Part shown: positions 50,975 through 58,160 of the stretch, piece by piece
How the letters are laid out: the number at the start of each line of letters is the position of its first letter
Position numbering within the stretch: position 1 is the stretch's first letter
NCBI RefSeq assembly: GCF_000526995.1
Contig: NZ_AZUI01000001.1
Location: forward strand, 558,001 to 622,000
DNA length: 64,000 nucleotides
Source: Lacrimispora indolis DSM 755
GTDB taxonomy: Bacteria; Bacillota; Clostridia; Lachnospirales; Lachnospiraceae
Direction of reading: 5' to 3'
The notes under the pieces: generated by a model
Seen by the model: only the letters and a program-made list of their open reading frames with translations
The model's database searches: none
What the model was told of the DNA's origin: nothing
Program-made: the position numbers and the translations under genes

Positions 50975-51316
50975 ATGCCGAAAAGAGAACGCAATTTGCG
51001 GCTTCATATCATGGTAACACATGAAGAATTAGCCGCCATACGGAAACGCATGGCAGAGGTGAACAGTCAAAATCGGAGTGCGTTTCTCCGAAAGATGATG
51101 ATTGATGGATATATCGTAAATGTTGACCTTGCGCCTGTAAAGGAACTCCTATCCTTACAACGCCGAAGTGTAAATAACCTTTCCCAAATTGCTAAGTATG
51201 CAACGGCCCCAAATGCCTATCAATCTGAAATTACGGAACTGCAAAAAGGCTATGACGAACTATGGAAACAGTATACAAAACTATTGGAACACCTTGCAAA
51301 GCTGGTTGCACTTTAG
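50975..51316 (+). CDS. mobC: MobC-family mobilisation accessory protein
   Basis: Relaxosome accessory protein of 113 residues: MPKRERNLRLHIMVTHEELA, SAFLRKMMIDGYIVNVD, and a C-terminal helical part with NLSQIAKYATAPNAYQ. The N-terminal half is a ribbon-helix-helix DNA-binding domain that helps the relaxase open oriT. The ATG at 50975 has GGAGGG 8 bases upstream. In Tn1549-like elements a relaxase gene follows; here the next genes are a TetR regulator and a beta-repeat protein, so the mobilisation module is incomplete. Confidence 0.85.
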   Translation: MPKRERNLRLHIMVTHEELAAIRKRMAEVNSQNRSAFLRKMMIDGYIVNVDLAPVKELLSLQRRSVNNLSQIAKYATAPNAYQSEITELQKGYDELWKQYTKLLEHLAKLVAL

Positions 51317-51490
51317 GACTTCGGGCCAACTTGGCCCGAAGTCAAATAAGGAATGAGCGACAGCGAAATGACGCAACAAAAGCCGGGTTTGGGGTGGCTA
51401 CCCTAACAAGCAATTTTGAGATTTGACCGTAAGGGAAAATACTCAAAATTGGCAAGTGTGTGTACACTTGCCCTGCTTGCCATTTAGCAA
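51317..51490. other. oriT-like region after mobC
   Basis: Directly after the mobC stop there are three palindromes: a 13+1+13 (GACTTCGGGCCAA and complement, 51317-51343), GGGTGGCTACCC, and GGCAAGTGT/ACACTTGCC (51451-51472). Clusters of such inverted repeats next to mobC are typical of the transfer origins of Tn1549-type elements. No nick site was identified. Confidence 0.5.
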
Positions 51491-51574
51491 AAATAAGAAA
51501 AAAGCTTATAAGATTTTATTGACTTTTATTCAAGCGTGTGATATCCTTGATCAAAAATGAACAGGTGATTACTA

Positions 51575-52189
51575 ATGCAAGTTTTAAAAAAAGATATAAA
51601 GGATACATTAATACTAGCTGCGTTACATGAATTTCAACAGCAGGGATTTGAAAAAGCATCCATGAGAAACATTGCCAAAGCATCCAACATGACAATTGGT
51701 AATATCTATCGTTACTATCCAAATAAGCAGGCGCTATTTGAATTTATAGTTGAGCCTGCATTTTCAGAGTACCAAAATTCTATTAATATCATTAAAAACA
51801 AACTTTCGATAAGAGATGACACAGAAGATGGGCCTTCTATCGAATATTTTGATGGCGTTGAAAGCACCATCATTCACTTAATAAAAAGTTTTACTCCACA
51901 AATGTCTTTACTTTTTACTGGATCAACAGGTTCCGCTTATCAATGTGTGAAACAAGAATTGGTTTTCTTGTCTTACATGGTTACTAAAAGCATTTTTTCA
52001 AATGCCATTGCGGATATGATTAATGAAAACTCTTACTATGACAGACTTGCTCATATTATTGCTCAAACTCTGATTGACAGTATTTGTACAATATTGAAAA
52101 CCGATTGTGATAATAAAGAGCATTTTGATAAATTGATTGACCATATTATCGAAACTTACTCATACAGTATTAAAATCGCTACAAATTAA
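51575..52189 (+). CDS. TetR-family transcriptional regulator
   Basis: 204-residue regulator: N-terminal helix-turn-helix (ILAALHEFQQQGFEKASMRN, then KASNMTIGNIYRYYPNKQAL), then an all-helical ligand domain with no recognised signature. Start ATG at 51575 with a moderate AGGTGA site. AT-rich compared with the chromosomal genes on either side. It is 22 bp upstream of a membrane-anchored beta-repeat protein and most likely regulates it. Confidence 0.9.
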   Translation: MQVLKKDIKDTLILAALHEFQQQGFEKASMRNIAKASNMTIGNIYRYYPNKQALFEFIVEPAFSEYQNSINIIKNKLSIRDDTEDGPSIEYFDGVESTIIHLIKSFTPQMSLLFTGSTGSAYQCVKQELVFLSYMVTKSIFSNAIADMINENSYYDRLAHIIAQTLIDSICTILKTDCDNKEHFDKLIDHIIETYSYSIKIATN

Positions 52190-52211
52190 TTTTAGGAGGA
52201 ATCAAATTTTT

Positions 52212-53000
52212 ATGAACAATAGAATAATTAAAAATGTCGTTATTGCAGTCTCAATTATTGGGTTTATCATTTTAGCCTTGTTTGTTACAACAAATGTGTT
52301 TTTAAAAAAATCTGTCCAGTATCAATTCAATGATATAATTTCTTATGATATCAGTCTTGAAAATGCGGAAATAAAAATGATTGTAGAGAAAGGAAATGAG
52401 AACAAGACTATTATTGGTATTTCTGCAAGTGGGGCGAATAATATTCAAAATATATCTGTGGGTGAACAAAATGGTGTATTGAATATTGAACAACATCCAA
52501 AAGGAAACTTTATACCCAATATCGGAGGAAGTGTAAAAGTAGAAGTTATACTTATTTTTTCGGATAAAGACGATATTGATAGATTTTTACTTGCCACAAA
52601 ATCCGGAGCTATAAAAGTCCAAGGTATAAAGTCTGAACAGATAGAAATAAGTTCTCATTCGGGGAAAATATCATTAATAGATATTATATCTAACGAGTTA
52701 TCGGTAAGCAGTAAATCTGGAGAAATCCAAGCAGAAAACATCATTGCAAAGGAATTTAATAACAGCTCTGAAAGCGGTCAATGCACCGTTTACTTTAGCA
52801 GCGATATCAGCCAACTGAATGCCACCTCAAAAAGCACTTCTGGAGATGTTACCTATATGTTTCAGAATGATATTGGCTTAAATCTTTCGTGGAAAGCTCG
52901 TAATGTGAAATCTGAAATTGAAAGCGATGATGATTCGACAAATACACTGTATTTTGAATCTGAATCGGGCACTGTTAAAATAATGCGCACTAAATCATAA
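52212..53000 (+). CDS. Membrane-anchored DUF4097-like beta-repeat protein
   Basis: 262 residues: an N-terminal membrane anchor (residues 9-27, VVIAVSIIGFIILALFVTT) and an extracytoplasmic parallel-beta repeat domain in which the motif S(x)SG is repeated (LATKSGAIKV, SSHSGKISLI, SSKSGEIQAE, SSESGQCTVY, KSTSGDVTYM, ESESGTVKIM) about every 20 residues, the DUF4097 pattern. Function of the family is poorly known; members often occur with envelope-stress or antimicrobial-peptide-response genes. AGGAGG lies 12 bases before the ATG. Strongly AT-rich, like the TetR gene, so probably acquired with it. Confidence 0.82.
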   Translation: MNNRIIKNVVIAVSIIGFIILALFVTTNVFLKKSVQYQFNDIISYDISLENAEIKMIVEKGNENKTIIGISASGANNIQNISVGEQNGVLNIEQHPKGNFIPNIGGSVKVEVILIFSDKDDIDRFLLATKSGAIKVQGIKSEQIEISSHSGKISLIDIISNELSVSSKSGEIQAENIIAKEFNNSSESGQCTVYFSSDISQLNATSKSTSGDVTYMFQNDIGLNLSWKARNVKSEIESDDDSTNTLYFESESGTVKIMRTKS

Positions 53001-53175
53001 ATAGATCTCCCCGCTTACAGTAAATAAAACCGTGTTTTGGAAATGCAATTTACTGTATTTCATAAAAGACTTCCCACAAAAATCCTCTGTTATCTGTATA
53101 CTTTCTCTCCAATATCTGTCACCTGGAAAAGTCAAAACCATATAATACATTACAATGCATGAAAAGAGTGAGCCT

Positions 53176-53646
53176 ATGATGCCATATAAATACCACACCT
53201 GCCAGTCTAACTGCGTATCGGACAATACTTATCTTACCTGGGATATAAACGACTACGGGCCAGCCCCCCTGGTGCTGAACATTGTCCATGATACGATCCG
53301 AAATCCCACCTTCCGAACGACCCGCTGGACCGGAAACCACATGCAGCTTACTCTCATGAGCATCCCTGTGGGCGGAGATATCGGTATGGAAAATCATTCG
53401 GAGGAGGATCAGTTCATCCGCGTAGAACAGGGAGAAGGGCTGCTGCTCATGGGAGACAGCCCCTATAATTTTTCATTTCAGCAGCCCGTGAATGACAACT
53501 GCGCCGTCCTCATCCCCGCCAATACCTGGCACAATATCGTAAATACCGGTGACGAACCATTAAAGCTTTATTCCCTCTATTCCCCTCCGGAACACTCTTC
53601 CGGAACGGTACATTGGAAACAATCCGATTCAGTGGCAGAGGAATAG
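53176..53646 (+). CDS. Cupin-domain protein
   Basis: Small cupin of 156 residues. Motif 1 is GGDIGMENHSEEDQFIRVEQGEG and motif 2 is PANTWHNIVNTGDEPLKLYS, giving a possible metal site of His, Glu and His. Such proteins may be sugar isomerases, dioxygenases or storage proteins; the reaction is unknown. The start could be the ATG at 53155, 53176 or 53179; none has a strong ribosome site. It stands alone, ending in a terminator shared with glyQS. Confidence 0.82.
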   Translation: MMPYKYHTCQSNCVSDNTYLTWDINDYGPAPLVLNIVHDTIRNPTFRTTRWTGNHMQLTLMSIPVGGDIGMENHSEEDQFIRVEQGEGLLLMGDSPYNFSFQQPVNDNCAVLIPANTWHNIVNTGDEPLKLYSLYSPPEHSSGTVHWKQSDSVAEE

Positions 53647-53657
53647 CTGTGAAAAAA

Positions 53658-53707
53658 TAAAAAGGTGCAGGAATGAGGCAATCTGCCTCACATCCTGTAC
53701 CTTTTTT
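53658..53707. terminator. Bidirectional terminator between cupin and glyQS
   Basis: Stem with core TGAGGCA/TGCCTCA extending into AGGTGCAGGA/TCCTGTACCT, A-run on the left and T-run on the right. Serves both convergent genes. Confidence 0.85.
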
Positions 53708-53751
53708 AAGAAATTCCATGGATCGCTGCCTGTTATAGGGCAGCAATGATC

Positions 53752-55140
53752 CTAGAAACGGAACTTATCCTCAAAATAGCTTTTCAGCTCTGCAATAGGA
53801 ACTCTCACCTGATCCATGGTATCGCGGTCACGCACAGTCACGGCAAAGTCCTCTTCTGAATCAAAATCATAGGTAACACAGAATGGGGTACCGATCTCAT
53901 CCTGTCTTCTGTAGCGCTTTCCAATATTGCCTCTGTCATCAAATTCACAGTTATAATATTTACAGAGCTCTTCATACACCTTTTCTGCTCCTTCATTCAG
54001 CTTTTTGGAAAGAGGCAGCACGCCGATCTTAACAGGGGCTATGGCAGGATGGAAGTGAAGCACTGTACGCACATCTCCTTCTGCGATTTCCTCCTCGTCA
54101 TATGCGGCGCAAAGGAATGCAAGGGTTACGCGGTCAGCTCCAAGAGACGGCTCCACAACATAAGGAATGTACCGCTCCTTCTTTTCGTCGTCAAAATATG
54201 TCAGATCCTGTCCGGAGGTGTTCTGGTGCTGGGTTAAGTCGTAATCTGTTCTGTCAGCAATTCCCCATAACTCACCCCAGCCGAATGGGAACAGGAATTC
54301 AATATCAGAGGTTGCCTTGCTGTAGAAGGAAAGCTCTTCCTTCTCATGATCCCTGACGCGCATCTCGTCATCCTTGATTCCCAGAGTCTTCAGCCAATTG
54401 ATGCAGAATTCTTTCCAATATGCAAACCATTCCAGATCCGTATCCGGCTCACAGAAAAATTCCAGCTCCATCTGCTCAAACTCCCTGGTGCGAAAGGTGA
54501 AGTTTCCAGGAGTGATTTCGTTACGGAAGGACTTGCCGACCTGTGCGATTCCAAATGGAATTTTCTTGCGGGAGGTTCTCTGGACGTTTTTAAAGTTTAC
54601 GAAAATACCCTGTGCTGTCTCAGGTCTTAAGTATACAGTATTCTTGGCATCTTCTGTAACTCCCTGGAATGTCTTAAACATCAGGTTAAACTGACGGATA
54701 TCTGTAAAATCATGCTTTCCGCAGCTTGGGCAGCAGATGTTCTTCTCATCGATGTAGTTCTTCATCTCTTCCTGAGACCAGGCATCCACAGATCCTTCGA
54801 TAGTAATGTTGTTCTCAGCCATATAATCTTCAATCAGCTTATCCGCACGGAAACGCTCTTTACATGCTTTACAGTCCATCAGAGGATCGGAAAAGCCGCC
54901 TAAATGCCCGGAAGCGACCCAGGTCTGGGAATTCATTAAAATAGCGCAGTCAACGCCCACATTATAGGGACTCTCCTGAACAAATTTCTGCCACCATGCT
55001 TTTTTTACATTATTTTTCAGTTCCACGCCTAAGTTGCCGTAATCCCAGGTGTTGGCAAGGCCTCCGTAAATTTCGGAGCCAGGATATACAAATCCCCTTG
55101 ATTTTGCAAGTCCCACAATCTTTTCCATTGTCTTTTCCAT
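53752..55140 (-). CDS. glyQS: Glycyl-tRNA synthetase, single-chain dimeric type
   Basis: Class II synthetase that charges tRNA-Gly, 462 residues, the bacterial-archaeal alpha2 type. Class II motifs: [20 protein letters not shown] (motif 2) and [12 protein letters not shown] (motif 3). A zinc-binding insert has CKACKE and CCPSCG. The N-terminus [20 protein letters not shown] is normal. It is 14 bp after a lipoprotein gene. No glycine T-box was found directly upstream. Confidence 0.97.
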   Translation of the reverse strand: MEKTMEKIVGLAKSRGFVYPGSEIYGGLANTWDYGNLGVELKNNVKKAWWQKFVQESPYNVGVDCAILMNSQTWVASGHLGGFSDPLMDCKACKERFRADKLIEDYMAENNITIEGSVDAWSQEEMKNYIDEKNICCPSCGKHDFTDIRQFNLMFKTFQGVTEDAKNTVYLRPETAQGIFVNFKNVQRTSRKKIPFGIAQVGKSFRNEITPGNFTFRTREFEQMELEFFCEPDTDLEWFAYWKEFCINWLKTLGIKDDEMRVRDHEKEELSFYSKATSDIEFLFPFGWGELWGIADRTDYDLTQHQNTSGQDLTYFDDEKKERYIPYVVEPSLGADRVTLAFLCAAYDEEEIAEGDVRTVLHFHPAIAPVKIGVLPLSKKLNEGAEKVYEELCKYYNCEFDDRGNIGKRYRRQDEIGTPFCVTYDFDSEEDFAVTVRDRDTMDQVRVPIAELKSYFEDKFRF

Positions 55141-55154
55141 GATCTTAACCTCTC

Positions 55155-55781
55155 TTATTTAAAAATGATGTAATTCTTTCCTTGCGCTGTCTGAACGGTA
55201 TAGCGATCCTTTATGACTACATTGTTGGAGACAAATAAAAGCTTACCCTGAGTCTGTACCGTTACCGGCTGGTCTGCCTCCACAACGATTGCAAAGCATT
55301 CTCCTTTGCTGGATAAGGCCTTTTTTTCTGCCGGTTTTCCGTCGGCCTTTACAAAGGCTACTCCTTCTGATTCACTCTGGCCTAATACATCCCCCAAAGT
55401 AGTAACAGCAATGGAATTTACCTGATTTTCCTTATCCTCATACTCGGAAACAAAGCTCACCAGGTCATTTCCTGACCCATAGCGGAATACCATGGTGGCA
55501 ATCCCTTTTTCCAGAGTACAGGAATCCAGGGCCACCGCTTCCTGTCCGTGAGTTTCATTGTATTTTAAAGCGGCTTCTTCCAGATAAGCCTTTAATTCAT
55601 CCGCACGATAATAATCCTGTTCCGCATAGGTTTCCACTGTCGCAGTCTGAAATGTTCCTTCCTGCGTTACATAGATTCTGCTGCTCTCCCCGTTTAAGGC
55701 GCCTCCGCCGCTTCTGCCCAAGCAGCCTGTCAGCATTCCGGCAGCCAGGAAAGCCGCCAGAACCGCTTTCTTTTTTTTCAT
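55155..55781 (-). CDS. Uncharacterised lipoprotein upstream of glyQS
   Basis: 208 residues: signal peptide [19 protein letters not shown] with lipobox Cys20, then a mixed alpha/beta extracellular domain with no recognised signature ([40 protein letters not shown]). GGAGGG precedes the start. Lachnospiraceae commonly carry a lipoprotein of this kind beside era-recO-glyQS. A 20-bp tandem array begins 40 bp upstream of its start, so its promoter or leader is probably affected by the array length. Confidence 0.75.
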   Translation of the reverse strand: MKKKKAVLAAFLAAGMLTGCLGRSGGGALNGESSRIYVTQEGTFQTATVETYAEQDYYRADELKAYLEEAALKYNETHGQEAVALDSCTLEKGIATMVFRYGSGNDLVSFVSEYEDKENQVNSIAVTTLGDVLGQSESEGVAFVKADGKPAEKKALSSKGECFAIVVEADQPVTVQTQGKLLFVSNNVVIKDRYTVQTAQGKNYIIFK

Positions 55782-55820
55782 CCATTTCCCTCCTGCTTTG
55801 AAAATCCGCCGTACTGTTGC

Positions 55821-56301
55821 CTATGAGCCTGCTGGGCGGCCGGTGAAACTTACTATGGATCATGAAGTCCGCTGTGTGGACCGTGAGTCCGTTGTGTGGG
55901 CCGTGAGTCCGCTGTGCAGCCAGTGAGTCCGCTGTGCAGCCAGTGAGTCCGCTGTGCAGCCAGTGAGTCCGCTGTGCAGCCAGTGAGTCCGCTGTGCAGC
56001 CCGTGAGTCCGCTGTGCAAGCCAGTGAGTCCGCTGTGCAGCCAGTGAGTCCGCTGTGCAGCCAGTGAGTCCGCTGTGCAGCCAGTGAGTCCGCTGTGCAG
56101 CCAGTGAGTCCGCTGTGCAGCCAGTGAGTCCGCTGTGCAGCCAGTGAGTCCGCTGTGCAGCCAGTGAGTCCGCTGTGCAGCCAGTGAGTCCGCTGTGCAG
56201 CCAGTGAGTCCGCTGTGCAGCCAGTGAGTCCGCTGTGCAGCCAGTGAGTCCGCTGTGCAGCCAGTGAGTCCGCTGTGCAGCCAGTGAGTCCGCTGTGCAG
56301 C
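55821..56301. repeat. 20-bp tandem repeat array, about 24 units
   Basis: Unit CAGTGAGTCCGCTGTGCAGC. Fourteen identical copies run from 56022 to 56301, one 21-bp copy lies at 56001-56021, and nine more at 55821-56000 become increasingly degenerate toward the left. There are no spacers, so it is not a CRISPR array. The last copy is the first 20 bp of the 147-bp structured element that follows. Copy number is likely to vary between strains by slippage. Confidence 0.95.
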
Positions 56302-56430
56302 CAGTGAACCCTGCGTGTTCACTGGCTCACGGGCATTCGCCCTATGAATCAGGTTACGGAAAAGTTTTCTTATGTGCGAGCACAACGAAAACTTTTCCGT
56401 AACCTGATTCGCACTGCTCATAGCATTCTT
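56284..56430. repeat. 147-bp structured dispersed element, copy A
   Basis: Shares its full length of 147 bp, without gaps, with 61121-61267. Hairpins in order: CCAGTGAAC/GTTCACTGG; GGGC-ATTC-GCCC; a perfect 23-bp stem (56346-56368 with 56386-56408, outer end AATCAGG/CCTGATT) around a GTG-CGAG-CAC loop; then the conserved tail GCACTGCTCATAGCATTC. Probably a REP-like element or structured RNA. Confidence 0.85.
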
Positions 56431-56454
56431 GAACATTATACCAAATGCCCCCCC

Positions 56455-57102
56455 TCATTTCAATAGTTTCCCGCCTGTCATGGTTTTTAAAATCTCAAGG
56501 GAGTGGAATTCCCGGTCTACGTAGCGCTTTTTGTTGATTTCTACGCAGCGGCCGAATTCTTCCAGAACCGGGTCCGTCAGGGTGAAGGTATAAAGGTGTT
56601 CTGCCGGGGAGGCGATTACGTATTCCCATGCATAGACCGCCGAGTCACTGACGGAGTGGGGAGGTTTTTCCGTATATTCCCCGTTCAGCACCATGGCTTT
56701 CAGCTCAAAGACCCTCTGGACCAGCTCATTTTTCAAAGCCGGCTTTAAAAGAGCCCGTATGGACTGGTATAAAAGCTTTAAAAGCCCTGTTCCATCCATG
56801 TTCTCCCGGGCGTAATAATCTGCCAGCTCCAGAAAATATGAACCATAACAGGTTCCTTCCATATCCAGGGCCAGCGCTTCAAAATAATTGCTGATCTCTG
56901 CCGACCGAAGAGTATAGGAATCTCTGCCTTCATACAGGGAAAACTGCCCGAAGGCAAAGGGGCGGCTTACCGCCATAAGGGAATTCCCCGGCCTTCTGGC
57001 ACCTCTGGCAAATGCGGTAATTTTCCCTCTTTCCCTTGTGAGTATCACAAGGCGCCTATCCATTTCTCCAACCGGGGACATTCGGATCACCATCCCCATC
57101 AT
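56455..57102 (-). CDS. recO: DNA repair protein RecO
   Basis: Recombination mediator that helps load RecA at gaps with RecF/RecR. 215 residues from the ATG at 57102; the frame is open to a TTG at 57120. An N-terminal OB fold (GMVIRMSPVGEMDRRLVILT, then RGKITAFARGARRPGNSLMA) and a helical C-terminal domain are evident. The zinc Cys set of some RecO proteins is absent; only one Cys is seen. Follows era by 33 bp, the usual Firmicute order. Confidence 0.92.
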   Translation of the reverse strand: MMGMVIRMSPVGEMDRRLVILTRERGKITAFARGARRPGNSLMAVSRPFAFGQFSLYEGRDSYTLRSAEISNYFEALALDMEGTCYGSYFLELADYYARENMDGTGLLKLLYQSIRALLKPALKNELVQRVFELKAMVLNGEYTEKPPHSVSDSAVYAWEYVIASPAEHLYTFTLTDPVLEEFGRCVEINKKRYVDREFHSLEILKTMTGGKLLK

Positions 57103-57135
57103 GGTTTCAACTTCCCTCAATTCCTACCACCACTT

Positions 57136-58041
57136 TTAAATGTCTTTTTCATTGTATCCATAATTCTTCATATACAGCTCGCTGTCACGCCATTCCTTCC
57201 TGACCTTTACCCAAAGCTGTAAATTTACTTTTGTATCCATCAGATCTTCAATTTCCCTGCGGGCAGCACTTCCGATCTTTTTGAGCATGGAACCGCCTTT
57301 TCCAATGATGATCCCCTTATGGGAATCCCTCTCGCAGATAATGTCTGCTTCAATATCCATGATGCCGTTATTCCGCTCTTTCATCTTCTCAATGGTCACA
57401 GCGATCCCATGGGGAATCTCGTCATTTAAAAGACGAAGGGCCTTTTCCCTGATAAGCTCCGCTGATATCTGGCGCATGGGCTGGTCTGTTACCGTATCCT
57501 CATCGTAATACTGAGGTCCGCTTGGAAGATACTTATAGATGAGTTCCAGCATGAGATCCGTATTTTTCTCCTTTAAAGCAGAAACAGGGACAATTTCAGC
57601 AAATTGGCACACATCTTTATAAGCGTTTATAAAGGTCAGGATATCCTCCTGATTTTTCAGGGTATCAATTTTATTGATAGCCAGAATCACAGGAGTTTTG
57701 ACCTGGTTTAACTGCTCTGCAATATGCTGTTCCCCAGCACCGATATAGGTGGTGGGTTCAACCAGCCAGAGTACCACATCCACTTCCCTTAAGGTGCGCT
57801 CTGCAACGCTTACCATATATTCCCCCAGCTTGTTCTTTGCCTTATGGATCCCGGGAGTATCAAGGAAAATGATCTGTCCCCTTTCATCCGTATACACGGT
57901 CTGGATCCTGTTCCTGGTGGTCTGGGGCTTATCGGAAGTGATAGCGATCTTCTGGCCGATGAGATGGTTCATCAAGGTAGATTTTCCAACGTTGGGACGC
58001 CCGATCAGGGTTACAAAGCCTGATTTATAATTGTTTTCCAT
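57136..58041 (-). CDS. era: GTPase Era
   Basis: Essential GTPase in 16S rRNA processing and 30S assembly. 301 residues from ATG 58041. G1 is GRPNVGKST, G3 DTPG, G4 NKID; a C-terminal KH domain contains IIIGKGGSMLKKIG. The frame is open to 58116, but the extra 25 residues are encoded by the ~51-bp repeat and are absent from normal Era, whose N-terminus is right at MENNYKSGFVTLIG. GAGGAAAGGA precedes the start, and part of that purine tract belongs to the repeat unit. Confidence 0.96.
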   Translation of the reverse strand: MENNYKSGFVTLIGRPNVGKSTLMNHLIGQKIAITSDKPQTTRNRIQTVYTDERGQIIFLDTPGIHKAKNKLGEYMVSVAERTLREVDVVLWLVEPTTYIGAGEQHIAEQLNQVKTPVILAINKIDTLKNQEDILTFINAYKDVCQFAEIVPVSALKEKNTDLMLELIYKYLPSGPQYYDEDTVTDQPMRQISAELIREKALRLLNDEIPHGIAVTIEKMKERNNGIMDIEADIICERDSHKGIIIGKGGSMLKKIGSAARREIEDLMDTKVNLQLWVKVRKEWRDSELYMKNYGYNEKDI

Positions 58042-58053
58042 GTGAGTTTTCCT

Positions 58054-58155
58054 TTCCTCTTTCATGTCCATGACTTCTGGACATAAAGGTATGCCTGTAA
58101 GGCGTTCCTCTTTCATGTCCTTGGTTTCTGGACATAAAGGTATATCTGTAAGGCC
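58054..58155 (-). repeat. Dispersed 5'-leader repeat, two tandem 51-bp units
   Basis: Units at 58054-58104 and 58105-58155. Each has TTCCTCTTTC, a hairpin ATGTCC/GGACAT with a 9-base loop, then ATAAAGGTATGCCTGTAAGG or a close variant. Related copies lie at 22512-22545 and 63721-63784. On the era mRNA strand the array ends about 13 bases before the start codon. Confidence 0.85.
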
Positions 58156-58160
58156 TTGTA

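Noticed and set aside
55821..56301. CRISPR array
   Set aside because: Units are contiguous with no unique spacers and no cas genes are near; it is a simple tandem repeat.
55597..56436. A 279-residue open frame running through the 20-bp tandem array
   Set aside because: It exists because the repeat has no stop in any of the three minus-strand frames it cycles through. It overlaps the lipoprotein gene out of frame and has no ribosome site or known domain.
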